Part shown: positions 44,239 to 57,600 of the stretch, piece by piece | How positions within the stretch are numbered: the first letter of the stretch is position 1 | Layout of the letters: each line of letters begins with the position of its first letter | Assembly (NCBI RefSeq): GCF_032854445.1 | Contig: NC_088295.1 | Coordinates: forward strand, 49,277,385 to 49,341,384 | Direction of reading: 5' to 3' | Source: Liolophura sinensis | Lineage: Eukaryota > Mollusca > Polyplacophora > Chitonida > Chitonidae | Length of the DNA: 64,000 nt | The notes under the pieces: generated by a model | What the model saw: the letters and a program-made list of their open reading frames with translations, nothing else | The model's database searches: none | Told to the model about the DNA's origin: nothing | Translations under genes and position numbers: made by a program

Positions 44239-44245
44239 CTGTCAT
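44239..44245 (-). other. Possible upstream 5' exon end of the SPRY gene
   Basis: ATGACAG|GTGAGATG reads as a good donor on the minus strand. Spliced to 42743 it creates an upstream ATG (MTDEGDEKLMPVSQYG) one frame off the main start. Support is the donor and the resulting open frame only. Confidence 0.35.
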
Positions 44246-44249
44246 CCTG

Positions 44250-45180
44250 ACCTACATATCTGACATGCCTAAGAGAGATGTAAATTACAATGCCTAACGA
44301 TACCCTTGATTGATTACATATTCTCCGTGCTTAAGCATATACTGTTGTCAAGCTGCTGTCAAGTAAACGCGTCTAGTAACTGTCCAAACTCCTCAGAGCG
44401 CTATAACCACTGCCTTCATACAGCCTTGTGGACACGTGGTCTTGTTTACATTTCACCTCACCAATAATGGTAACCTCCGTAGGCCTACTGTGTTGACTCC
44501 TCATCTGGCTTTACACAGTTTATCTTTTGCTAACCTCGGATAGAAGTAAACATATAATTTAAAGTTAAAAAAGAAAAAGCACAGCTAAGAAAATGAGTTC
44601 CCTTTCTATCCCATCTGCTGACTCCGACCTTGTTTAACATATTTTTTGGCGTTCATTTGCATGTTTATCATTGACCCATAGTATGTACTGCAGCGTATTC
44701 GCTGTGGGGAGTTTGGTAGCTGACAACCATAAGGCGCACGAGAGCACGTGTATTGCAAATTACATGGCGGATAGACGGCGGATTCATCAGAGCTCCTCAA
44801 AGCCAGTCAAATAACTGATCATAATCATGATCATAAGTTTATCATAACGTTATGTTGTTAGAAATATTGAAGTGTTTAACTATATTATGCCCACATGAAG
44901 ACACAAAATTGCTTTCATATTTACAGAAGAATATTGACATAGATGTACAGCTTCCAGAGGCCAGCTTCGTATCAGTAGGCTAGTTTGTAAGTGATGAAGA
45001 TAATTAACAAACAATGGTCTAAACTTACAAGTATGCATAGAAAAAATACCTTACTGGTACACCAAGAATCTGCCACCATTCTGGACTAACATAAAGCTGC
45101 AGCTACCTGTGACTGGTTTTGAACTCATCAGCATATTGTGCGGCATCCCAGACGGCCCAGGGAAAACTACTGCATAATAA
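44250..45180. other. Probable promoter side of the SPRY gene; no element recognised
   Basis: Lies upstream of the putative first exon. No TATA box or repeat was convincingly seen. Confidence 0.3.
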
Positions 45181-45185
45181 GCCTA

Positions 45186-45500
45186 TTTATTTTATTGTTG
45201 TTTAACACCATAGTGGTACTCTAGAACTTTTCAATCATATGATGGCGATCAATTTTATCGGGGGAGGAAACCAGTGTACCCAGCATAAACCAATGACTTT
45301 TGGATAGTTACTGATGAACTTTCCCACACCTGCACATGATAGTGGTGGAAGATTAGTGGTTTTAAGCAAACGCCAGACTTCGCAAATGGTCATACCATCA
45401 TAACTGCTTATTGTCACCGATGCCCCACAAGCAGTGAGAGCAGGGAGTTTTTTCTTGCAGGGAGAATTTCTTGTCCACTGTCGGATTTGAACTTGCACAT
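45186..45500 (-). mobile_element. SINE family B, diverged
   Basis: TTGTTGTTTAACACC end, GATGGCGATCAATTTTAT, GGGAGGAAACC, CATAAACCAATGAC, then a reversed B-box-like CGGATTTGAACTTGCAC. Same layout as 61668-61940. Confidence 0.55.
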
Positions 45501-45511
45501 TGGAAACAACT

Positions 45512-45630
45512 GTTTATTTATTTATTTGATTGGTGTTTTACACCATACTCAAGAATATTTCACTTATGCGACGGTGACCAGCATTATGGTGGGAGGAAAC
45601 CGGACAGAGCCCAGGGGAAGGTTGCTGGCA
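45512..45630 (-). mobile_element. SINE family A, partial
   Basis: GATTGGTGTTTTACACCATA, CTCAAGAATATTTCACTTAT, GTGGGAGGAAACCGGACAG in reverse. Confidence 0.88.
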
Positions 45631-45699
45631 GACGAAACTACTATATAGTACTCATGTGTAAATGTGTATATATGGATATGGCTGTTTTTCAGTAGACTG

Positions 45700-46490
45700 G
45701 AATTCCTTGTCCAAGGTCGGATTTGAACTTGCACCTTACAAACCACTATACAGTACTCATTTGTATATATATATATCGAGTGGGCATTAAAAAAAATGGA
45801 CCGTACTTTGACACTCAATACCTCCGCAAACCTCTTACATGAGCTGCTAAAAATTTTCACACTCAAAAGCCATTATGTCCTAAGTATACAGACCAGACTT
45901 CAATTTCATTCTTTAAGATTTCTGTTCATGGAACCAAAATCAAAATAGAGTCTAATACGCATATTCCGGACATTTCAAAATGTTGTTCTACATTCCGGAC
46001 ATTTCAAAATGTTGTTCTACCTTGTTTTACTTGAAAAGGTGATCATTTCCTTGTCCGCCGCAGGGAAAACCATCTTCATTCCACAAAACTTGTGCCTATC
46101 TGGCAGAAGGGTTTCTCTGACACTAGAGCCAGACAATTTTTCCAGACAACATTTGATTGACGTGTGTCACACGGATGCAGCACGCGCTCTACTCACAACA
46201 CATGATGATGCAATGTGGGTCACTGGAACATGCGTTTTTGAGGCTATGTTTTCATTTTAACCCTGTGTACAGATTGCTCAAGCTATGACTTTGAAAATTG
46301 GTCAGTATATTAACAAAATCATGCCATTTGAATGTCTAAAGTTTGAAAGGGTTTGAACAAAGGATAATGGAGCAATGCAGCATCAAAGTGTAGCCCATTT
46401 TTTTATGCCCCAAGGGCTTCATTGATATGGATGTTTTTAGTAGGCTGGAATTATTTGCCCAAGGCCGGATTTGAACCCGAACCTTGGAAA
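45700..46490. repeat. tRNA-head remnants and a 29-bp duplication
   Basis: Reversed B-box-like GGATTTGAAC(T/C) remnants occur near 45718 and 46470. ATTCCGGACATTTCAAAATG plus TTGTTCTAC is present twice in tandem (45962-46020). The plus-strand frame 46009-46260 has no recognisable product. Confidence 0.5.
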
Positions 46491-46494
46491 CCAG

Positions 46495-46496
<2 letters not shown>

Positions 46497-46545
<49 letters not shown>
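46497..46545. repeat. Microsatellite (AT)n (AAT)n
   Basis: A TA dinucleotide run followed directly by about seven AAT units. Confidence 0.95.
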
Positions 46546-46546
<1 letters not shown>

Positions 46547-46559
46547 GTAATCCAGTCCA

Positions 46560-48037
46560 GGGTTTCACGAATATGGATGTTTTTTTATGTAAGTTAATAG
46601 GGCCTACTGGATAACTGTATGGCTGTAAGATACTTGAAGCCTTGATCTGGGTTAAACAAGGTAACAAGTGTCCAGTTAGTCCACATAATTACATCATACA
46701 TGTAGCAATAATTATTTATTTGTAACAGTGTATGTACCAAATTTGCCACAGTTAACATTACTGCAATATATAATCATCCTTAAAACAATTAACATAGTTG
46801 CTTTATACATAAGGAATAGCTGGAAGATTGGTTAAGGATTCATGCAGTTTTAATAATGAGTCCTGAGTGGGATAACTGTAACATTGTACAACATCTGAAC
46901 AGCTAACAGTGGCAACTTAACTGTTATGCTACCTTAATGAAAATGTTTGGAACTGTTAAAAGCTGTACCAGTATACAGTAAAGAAATGCAGAATTGATAA
47001 AATGCCAGAACCATTGGAATGCTAACTTTAACTTTTCAGCCTCCACTGTCAGAGACTAAGCAGTTAACTACACTGCAACTTTATCAACATTTCTGGTGTA
47101 CTCAGCCAATGAATGTATTTCCTAGACTGGAAAAAGTAAGAAATCAACAAACTGCTTCGGCACACCTAAAAATGATAAACATTTTATTGAAAGTTTAATG
47201 AGAATTTAATGAACCACGAAAGTCATGGATGACAAAAAAAAATTTGGAACAAAAACAGAAATTTTTTCAAATAGTGTACAATTTATCTACATACATGTAT
47301 ACTGTCTTAACAACATGCTTGAAACTTTATTATTATTGCTTATTTGACAACAAAAACAAAATGTCAGGTTAGATTAACATGTACCAAGAAAAGTTTTTCT
47401 CCCCCACACATCAATGTTTTGATATTTATCTTAAAATCCAGAAGAGAGTGATGATCAGTATTCATGCTTTTTATTCCTGGTTTTTTTTTAATGTGAAAGT
47501 GACAATAACCAACACTAGCCACCATTACGCCAAAACCTTGTATATTTTAGTATTTTCATGGATATGATTTTTGCTTTACATTCATTGTACTTACGAATAC
47601 ACAACCTACCGTATAGTATGAGAACACTGGGAACAGAATTGAAAAAACCACCATATCTGGTACATGTAGGTCCCTGACTTTCAGAAAAGGCAGTTTGAAG
47701 ACAATTTATACACATGGATACCTTAAAACTTATTTATTATTTTAATTATATGTACATTTTCCTTTATTTCTTAACTTTGTTAGGTAATATTCAATTTTGA
47801 GAGTAGAAGATTACGACAATGCAGCCTGAGTGAATTCTCTTTGAGCCAGCACATCACTGTTTTATGCCACAACAGGGTTTACTTAGCTACATGTATCTTT
47901 TAACACAGAGGTTCATGTATCTATGTAAAACTGTTGGCAGAATTCCAATATTTTTGCACCTGGCAACATAGGGACACTGAAGAACATAATGATTATCTAA
48001 GGTTGCTTTTCAATGATTGTATGTACCAACCTATGTG
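46560..48037. other. No gene recognised; 3' flank of PDXK
   Basis: AT-rich. A minus-strand AATAAA at 47733-47738 is a possible but distant poly(A) signal for PDXK. Confidence 0.4.
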
Positions 48038-48047
48038 AAATTTGATG

Positions 48048-48207
48048 CGGCCGTATGTGGTAAGGTCTGTTCGCAACCTGAAGATGGTCGTTGGTTTCTG
48101 CCGGGCTCTGCCCGGTTTCCTCCCACCATAATGTTGGCCGACGTCGTATAAGTGAAATATTCTTGAGTACGGCATAAAACACCAATCAAATAAATAAATA
48201 AATAAAT
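48048..48207 (+). mobile_element. SINE family A, 5'-truncated, with 10-bp target duplication
   Basis: AAATTTGATG at 48038-48047 is repeated at 48208-48217. Body and (AAAT)n tail well conserved. Confidence 0.92.
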
Positions 48208-48486
48208 AAATTTGATGAATTGACCCTACTCTGTTGTGATGTCAAGCCACAAAGAGACATCACATTGCTGACGTATACTGAAAGTCATGTAGTGACAAAA
48301 TTTTAGAGGTGTAATGTTCACAGTTGATCCACCAAATATAATCACTTAATTGAAATTCTCATTCTAAAAATAAATCAACCTACACATGATATGCTTTTTA
48401 GTGGTCTAAAATTTCAGAGGGGTAAAAGGGTATAATAAAAATTTGTAAATCTCAAAACAATTATTAGTCTAACATTATGCTATGTG

Positions 48487-48614
48487 TCAAAGAGGAATGC
48501 TTGAGGCCTTGTAGACTATTGTTGGATTTTCTATGTCAGTTTTACTTTGGACCAGTCTGAGCTCCATGGAATCTGGGGAGGGTTTAGATAATGCTTCATC
48601 GTTCTTGTGTTGGG
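48487..48614 (-). CDS. PDXK: PDXK last exon
   Basis: Enters at phase 1. Encodes the C-terminal [20 protein letters not shown] and ends in TGA at 48487-48489. Confidence 0.93.
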
Positions 48615-51600
48615 CTGAAAATCAAAAAAAAAATCAAATTTTACCTATTTACTTCATTCTTGTTTGACGACACATTCAAGAATTTTGACTTATATGATGA
48701 CATTCAGTTTTGTGGGTTGAGGAAACTGGCATAAACGACTGACCTTTGGCACAGTAGATGTATACACACCTATTGACTCCTCACATGACATGAAAAATTG
48801 TTAAGTACACCGTTAAACCCCAAGCATATGCAATGAACACAACTATTATGAGAGATAAAGGGCAATAACCTGAACAGCTCTGAGAAACAGCAAGAGTTAT
48901 CTCCTCCTACAGCCTTAACTCAGGACATCAGGATAAGGAGGAAAGGATCCTATAATGAACTTCATTCATACTTAATTACTGCAAGCACAACCCTTCTCAC
49001 ATCCTCATTTCACTGCCACTTTTATTCTGGTTAAGCAATGAGCTATAATTCTGAATGTTCAAATGCAGCTGTAAGTGTGAAAGGAAAAGTCCGCAAATAC
49101 TCTGAGTTATCTGAGAAGAGGAGTGAAAACACCTCTTCTCTGGACGGTCAGAGACATTTTTTTTCTGACATGCTTAGTAACTCTTAGTAATCAACTTCTA
49201 TTAAGCAATTCCAAGGCTATGGAAAAGGTTATGTCAGAGCATCCGGAAACATGGTGCTGCATCAGTCGTACCCGTGCAGGCTCATATGGTTAAAAACACG
49301 GTTTAGGTGACATATAAAGCAGAAACAAAAGCGTCCTCAGGCTATAGAAATAACTCGCATCCAATTGGATAAAACTTATGCCATAGCAGTGCTTTTTCAT
49401 GATAATCATGATTTTCCTTACTTTGAACTGCGATGTTGTTTTGTGCAACATCACAAAAATAAAAAGTTATGTCTCCTGAACTTTCTGTGGAATACTTTAT
49501 CAATGCATATGAAAACTTGCTCTTGTCTTGTCTTTTAAGAATTTCATTTAAGTTTAGCAAGAAAACCATTTCACAGCATTCTTGAGCTCACCTTGTGCAT
49601 ACTCCATCGTCCTCTTCACAACTGCCTGTACAGAAGCTACTGTCTTCTCCAGAGCAAGCTGCAAGCAACAAACAACACTGTCAATACTATTAAAACCTAG
49701 GCCTGTTTATAAGGAGGCAGACTCGTGCAGCAGCAGAGAGAGAGAGCAATTTTCATAGAATTATGTGGTCTCTTGTTTAGGACTGACCTCTGTTCACACA
49801 CACAAACAATTCCTCCTGCAGAATGACCTGATTGCTGTTCATAATTGATTCACGTTTCACATCTGACAGTTTAACAATTTTTAGTTTACCGACAAGTTTG
49901 CTCATAGTCACACGCTCTCCAATGAAAGTCACATTTATGAATATAGGGAATATTAGATCATTGCGAGTCCAGGGGGATCCCTTGCACCTCCTTAGTAACC
50001 ATTGCACCTGCTCATTTTGTACAGTGTGGGAAACCATGGCGAAACCACTGCACCTCCTTAAATTGTAAAGCTCATGGGAGCCACTGCACCTCCTCAACTT
50101 GTAAAGATCTGGAGCAATCATTGCACCTCCTTAACCTGTAAAGCTCTTAGGATCCATTGCACCACCTCAACTTCTAAGGATCTAGAGAAACCATACCACC
50201 CTCCACAATTTTAAAGATCTAGATGCACCATTGCAACTCCTGAATTTTTACAGATCTGGAGAAATCACTGCACCCCCTCAATTTGCACAGATCTGGAGAA
50301 ACCATTGCACCACCTCAATTTGCACAGATCTGGAGAAACCATTGCAACCACTCAACTTGTGATGGTCTGGTGAAACCATTGCACCTCCTCAATTTGTAAA
50401 GGTCTGGTGAAACCACTGAACCTCCTCAAGCTGTAAACATCTTCAGAAACCATTGCACCTCCTCAACTTGTAAAAAAAATCTGAAGAAACCATTGCACTT
50501 TGAAGCCATTACAACCCCTCAATTGGGAAATTCCACTAAGCTCTGACCAATGTGACAGGTCATCTGTGGGTTGAGTTCACCATTAATTTGCCAAAGGCTG
50601 GTGGTTTACTGTGAGCCGAAATTACTGAAAATGGCATTTCATAAAAATAAAATAAATGAATAAATGCAAGACACTGCTGTCAATATACCTTCAAGTCATC
50701 ATCTCTCTGCAGCCATGCCAGGAGTAAGGCAGAGAACAAGTCTCCCGTTCCGCTGAAGTACGCTGGTAACAATGGGAACTGTAATTTGTAACATTCACGT
50801 TTGCCATCTGCAGAAGAATCAAAGAAAAAAAAAATGTACAAGTAGTGTGTTTCATGTCAATGGAATATAAAGAGTATGAGAACTGGTAAGACCACAGTTC
50901 AATACTTGCTCTTGCCCACCAAAGAATTGCATTGCTCATGTAGAGATTGCACAGATTAATTCCTTTGAGATATTTTTTGTCCCCAGAGCTACATAAATAC
51001 ATCGAGTGAACTTACAATCCAAATACTTCCCAAAATTGTCCTCATAATGCATTTTTTTTATATAGTGTCTGCTTTTCTAGGTTAGTACCACTAAGACTGA
51101 TATAAATTTACATAATGGCCATATTTCTAAAACTGTGTTGAATTTGCTAAAAAAGGTACTGAAAAATGAAAACTGTAATGTTTGCTCAGAACACCCGGTC
51201 ATCTATTGTTATCATGTCACTGAAAATCATGCTTAAAAACCATACAGCTACTAAACATCGCCAAGCACTAAAGCCACAATTAAATTTCACAGTTTATGTG
51301 CTATTAGTGTGTTTTACTGTATGATGCTTTTGTCTACAGGGATTGAGGGTGGGAACACTTACTCCTGACAGAGCTGGCCATACATAGCAGATGTCCTTCA
51401 CTTCCCAGGTTAGTACTCGAAAGCACTACGGTCTTCGGCCCACACTGATGAAGTTTCTCCATGGCTAACAAGGCCTCAGCCTCTGATGTAATTTTCACCC
51501 CAGACAACAATCTGAATCAAGAAGGTAAATTGGCTCATTTTGAAGATTATTTTGCATGTTGATGCAAGTACACCAGGACATGTATGCAGAATATAATACT

Positions 51601-54600
51601 TGACAAATTCCATGACTTTCCAGGTCATATTCATATAGAATTCCATAGAATTTCCAAGACTTTCATTGCCAGTTCACTGATCATTAGCACAGCCAAATTC
51701 CTTTCCACTTTTTATTTGATATTTGACCACTTAGCCAGTTGTCAATAGTTTGTGGTGCTATCATGCAAATATCAACATCAACAATAAATTAAAATCTTGC
51801 TCCACTTAAATATCAAGAGCTTGAAACATAAAACAAGCAGACTAGACAGTTTGGCAAGTTGTTTGTCATTTTTATCAATTTTTAGGATTTCCAAAGAAAT
51901 TCAATGCCGAAGGCCTGAAAATGTTATTTTCATATCCCATTACTTTCAAAAGTTTTGCAGCACTGCCTGAACCCTGACACTCACATTTATGCATGGGGGA
52001 AACCAGACAGAGCCAAGAAAACATTTATCTACTTATCTGATACTATACAGCATGATTAAATAACTACACAGTTATTACAATACCAAATACTTCAACATGG
52101 ATGATAATCAGAGGTTGTTCCATTTATAACCTCCTTTGATGCATAATGGCTGGTAACTTTTTGCATAATTTCTTTTTTATCAAACCTTTGCTTTATCAAA
52201 AGCCCATGAATAAATGTTTTCTTCACAACCTGTTCTGATTTCTTACTTAATAGTACTTGTTTATTTACTCTATATTATACCTATTTATTTTACCTATTTA
52301 ATCTTTAATCAGTGACAGCAGAGAAAAATATCACCTTTAGTCAGGTGCCTGACAAACTTCCAAACATAAAACCAGAGCTGGGATCATGCAACAGCTGGGA
52401 TCATGCCAGAGCAGGGATCATGCCAGAACTGGGATCATGCAAGAGCTGGGAGCATGCCAGAGCTGGGATCATGCAAGAGCTGGGATCATGCAAGCCTGCC
52501 ACTTCAGTGGTCAGGATCAAATAGCTGCAGTAAGAGCTGTACAATGCTTTAGCTGAACGTGTCAGCAAAAGTACCTTGGCTTGTTTCAGGTTTATATTAA
52601 AAGTTTTCTAATGTGCAATGTTGCTGGACAGCTTCAAAATAAAGGTTCTAACATGGCTGTGATAATCAGTTCAACTCACTCTGCCTCAAACTGATTGGGT
52701 GTGACAATGTCTGCCAGGGGCACCACTTTATCTCTGTACACTGGTAACATCTCAGGCTTTACGTACTGCAGAGCAAAACAAAGAGTGTCATACAGTTCAG
52801 GTCATGAAATTTCTTAAAAGATACATGAAAACGTACTAAAAAACAAAGAGTTTGGTTTTAGCCAAGAAGAAGAAAGAGACGCTCCAAAAAATGAAAAAAA
52901 AATCATTTCTTTTCATTTATACACCATATAGATGAACATTCAGGGAGTGCTGTACTGGCTTAGAGCCCTTAGTTGGGCTCTTTCCCCCAACAAAGTTTTT
53001 TTGACAGCTATCACCATTCATGTCACTACAGCAGCCAGGCTACTTAATGTCTGGCCTTAGAAATGTGGGGCCTTAGAAAAACTGTAGTTTTTTTTGTACT
53101 TTATATTGTATATGAAAAGTGCAATCTTCTTGTGGCATTCATTACAATGAAACACTGAACTTCTGAACATAAAACTGAATGGAACAGCCATATAGATATA
53201 GAAGAAAGATATGCCATATTTCACCTAAGTTAAGCCTCTCACAAGAGACATACTTCTGTTGATCCTGACTGATTCATTCACCTTATAGTGCCACTTAAAA
53301 AGTTTTTGTGAACTTTGATTAATTTCCAATCAGAAAAACCTGTGTTGGCATAAAAACTATAATTTTAAGGTCTAATCTATGTGCCTCTGGAAGTGAATTT
53401 TTACATACCAAACCTGAGGTGAAATACAATATGTTTTTTTACTCTACCAAACCTTACGTGAAATACACTATGTTTTATTGCTCTACCAAACCTGAGGTGA
53501 AATACACAATGTTTTATTACTCTACCAAACCTTAGGTGAAATACACTATGTTTCATCACTCTACCAAACCTTAGGTGAAATACACTATGTTTTATTACTC
53601 TACCAAACCTGAGGTGAAATACACTATGTTTTATTACTCTACCAAACCTTACGTGAAATACACTATGTTTTATTACTCTACCAAACCTGAGGTGAAATAC
53701 ACTATGTTTTATTACTCTACCAAACCTTAGGTGAAATACACTATGTCTTATTACTCTACCAAACCTGAGGTGAAATACACTATGTTTTATTACTCTACCA
53801 AACCTGAGGTGAAATACACCATGTTTTATTACTCTACCAAACCTTACGTGAAATACACTATGTTTTATTACTCTACCAAACCTGAGGTGAAATACACTAT
53901 GTTTTATTACTCTACCAAACCTGAGGTGAAATACACTATGTTTTATTACTCTACCAAACCTTACGTGAAATACACTATGTTTTATTACTCTACCAAACCT
54001 GAGGTGAAATACACTATGTTTTATTACTCTACCAAACCTTACGTGAAATACACTATGTCTTATTACTCTACCAAACCTGAGGTGAAATACACTATGTTTT
54101 ATTACTCTACCAAACCTGAGGTGAAATACACCATGTTTTATTACTCTACCAAACCTGAGGTGAAATACACTATGTTTTATTACTTTACCAAACCTTAGGT
54201 GAAATACACTATGTTTTATTACTCTACCAAACCTGAGGTGAAATACACTATGTTTTATTACTCTACCAAACCTGAGGTGAAATATACTATGTTTTATTAC
54301 TCTACCAAACCTTAGGTGAAATACACTATGTTTTATTACTCTACCAAACCTTACGTGAAATACACTATGTTTTATTACTCTACCAAATCTGAGGTGAAAT
54401 ACACTATGTTTTATTACTCTACCAAACCTTACGTGAAATACACTATGTCTTATTACTCTACCAAACCTGAGGTGAAATACACTATGTTTTATTACTCTAC
54501 CAAACCTGAGGTGAAATACACCATGTTTTATTACTCTACCAAACCTGAGGTGAAATACACTATGTTTTATTACTCTACCAAACCTTACGTGAAATACACT

Positions 54601-57600
54601 ATGTCTTATTACTCTACCAAACCTGAGGTGAAATACACTATGTTTTATTACTCTACAAAACCTTAGGTGAAATACACTATGTTTTATTACTCTACCAAAC
54701 CTTACGTGAAATACACTATGTTTCATCACTCTACCAAACCTTAGGTGAAATACACTATGTTTTATTACTCTACTAAACCTTAGGTGAAATACACTATGTT
54801 TTATTACTCTACCAAACCTGAGGTAAAATACACTATGTTTTATTACTCTACCAAACCTGAGGTGAAATACACTATGTTTTATTACTCCACCAAACCTTAC
54901 GTGAAATACACTATGTCTTATTACTCTACCAAACCTGAGGTGAAATACAATATGTTTTATTACTCTACCAAACCTTACGTGAAATACACTATGTTTTATT
55001 ACTCTGCCAAACCTTATGTGAAATACACTATGTTTTATTACTCTACCAAACCTTAGGTGAAATACACTATGTTTTATTACTCTACCAAACCTGAGGTGAA
55101 ATACACTATGTTTTATTACTCTACCAAATCTGAGGTGAAATACACTATGTCTTATTACTCTACCAAACCTGAGGTGAAATACACTATGTTTTATTACTCT
55201 ACCAAACCTGAGGTGAAATACACTATGTTTTATTACTCTACCAAACCTTAGGTGAAATACACTATGTTTTATTACTCTGCCAAACCTTAGGTGAAATACA
55301 CTATGTCTTATTACTCTGCCAAACCTTATGTGAAATACACTATGTCTTATTACTCTACCAAATCTGAGGTGAAATACACTATGTTTTATTACTCCACCAA
55401 ACCTGAGGTGAAATACACTATGTTTTATTACTCTACCAAACCTTAGGTGAAATACACTATGTTTTATTACTCTACCAAACCTTAGGTGAAATACACTATG
55501 TTTCATCACTCTACCAAACCTTAGGTGAAATACACTATGTTTTATTACTCTACTAAACCTTACGTGAAATACACTGTTTTATTACTCTACCAAACCTGAG
55601 GTGAAATACACTATGTTTTATTACTCTACCAAACCTTACGTGAAATACACTATGTTTTATTACTCTACCAAACCTGAGGTGAAATACACTATGTCTTATT
55701 ACTCTACCAAACCTGAGGTGAAATATACTATGTTTTATTACTCTACCAAACCTTACGTGAAATACACTATGTTTTATTACTCTACCAAACCTGAGGTGAA
55801 ATACACTATGTTTTATTACTCTACCAAACCTTAGGTGAAATACACTATGTCTTATTACTCTACCAAACCTGAGGTGAAAAACACTATGTTTTATTACTCT
55901 ACCAAACCTTAGGTGAAATACACTATGTTTTATTACTCTGCCAAACCTTAGGTGAAATACACTATGTCTTATTACTCTGCCAAACCTTATGTGAAATACA
56001 CTATGTCTTATTACTCTACCAAATCTGAGGTGAAATACACTATGTCTTATTACTCTACCAAACCTGAGGTGAAATACACTATGTCTTATTACTCTACCAA
56101 ACCTTACGTGAAATACACTATGTTTTATTACTCTACTAAACCTTAGGTGAAATACACTATGTTTTATTACTCTACCAAACCTTACGTGAAATACACTATG
56201 TTTTATTACTCTACCAAACCTTACGTGAAATACACTATGTTTTATTACTCTACCAAACCTGAGGTGAAACACACTATGTTTTATTACTCTACCAAACCTT
56301 AGGTGAAATACACTAGGTTTTATTACTCTACCAAACCTTAGGTGAAATACACTATGTCTTATTACTCTACTAAACCTTAGGTGAAATACACTATGTTTTA
56401 TTACTCTACCAAACCTTACGTGAAATACACTATGTTTTATTACTCTACCAAACCTGAGGTGAAATACACTATGTTTTATTACTCTACCAAACCTGAGGTG
56501 AAATACACTATGTTTTATTACTCTACCAAACCTGAGGTGAAATACACTATGTTTTATTACTCTACCAAACCTTACGTGAAACACACTATGTCTTATTACT
56601 CTACCAAACCTGAGGTGAAATACACTATGTTTTATTACTCTACCAAACCTGAGGTGAAATACACTATGCTTCATTACTCTACTCTTCACACCAAAACATA
56701 GGACTTCCTAAGCTGACTCTGCCTTGACAACAAAAACAAGCCGTCATAAACTGTTTACTTTATATTGACTGTTTGAGGTTTTGGAAGTGGTAACATTTCA
56801 AGTACAGTTTTCCAGCAGAAAATAGAGGATTGCACATTAAATTCCTTGAATAATCAATACAGAAGTAACAAAAGATCTTACTAGTTTTCCATTGTCTCCC
56901 ATAACAGGGTCACATGCTGAAAGTGAAGAAGAAAAAAGCAGAAATACTGAATAATCAAAATCAACAAACAATAACAAACATGAGATGTAGAAATGTACAC
57001 TAAGCACCATCTTAACTGAATGGATCGGCAAGGGTTCCAACTTTCTTACATATTTTTTATTGCAGTTATTTGAGGAAAGCTACAAGGTCTAATCCCCATT
57101 TTTCTACTAAAATAAACCACATACATACATGTACATATACCAGTAGTTCCTCTGCCTCTTTAAAAAACCAATTTGTAAAATCTTACCAAATATCAGGTTT
57201 GGATTATGTTTCCGCAAGTCCAACACAATTTCACTGACTTTCTCTAGGAATGAACTGGAGCCAATGTATCCTGATAAAAGCAAAAGGATATAATCAGACT
57301 GAATTTGAAATATTGAGATGAGAAGCAACTGTTCTTTGAATTACTGCATGGACCTGACACACAGCCTTTCTTCAAATATTCAAAGATTGAGCATGCAGTG
57401 AAGTCACACCTCTGATGGCATCACGACTTCTTTGACAACTGACTTTAGGAAATCATCTACAACAGTATTTTTTATATTATTTTAAATATTACCAATGAAG
57501 GGCTGTCCCTGAAGAATAATATTTAACAATCAATTACTGATTACTTTTTCAATCAGAAGTGTGTCCATATATCTGTAAACATTAATACACATAAAATGGA

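Noticed and set aside
46009-46260. Plus-strand 83-codon frame starting MLFYLVLL
   Set aside because: Starts inside a tandem 29-bp duplication; no recognised domain, splice context or codon signal. Possibly an old transposon piece.
53401-56689. Minus-strand frames of 702 and 378 codons repeating [13 protein letters not shown], and plus-strand [13 protein letters not shown] frames
   Set aside because: They are readings of a 39-bp satellite whose period is divisible by 3. Frames are open on both strands at once, and the array lies within a PDXK intron.
53406-56690. CRISPR-like array
   Set aside because: Repeats are contiguous with no unique spacers, in a eukaryotic intron.
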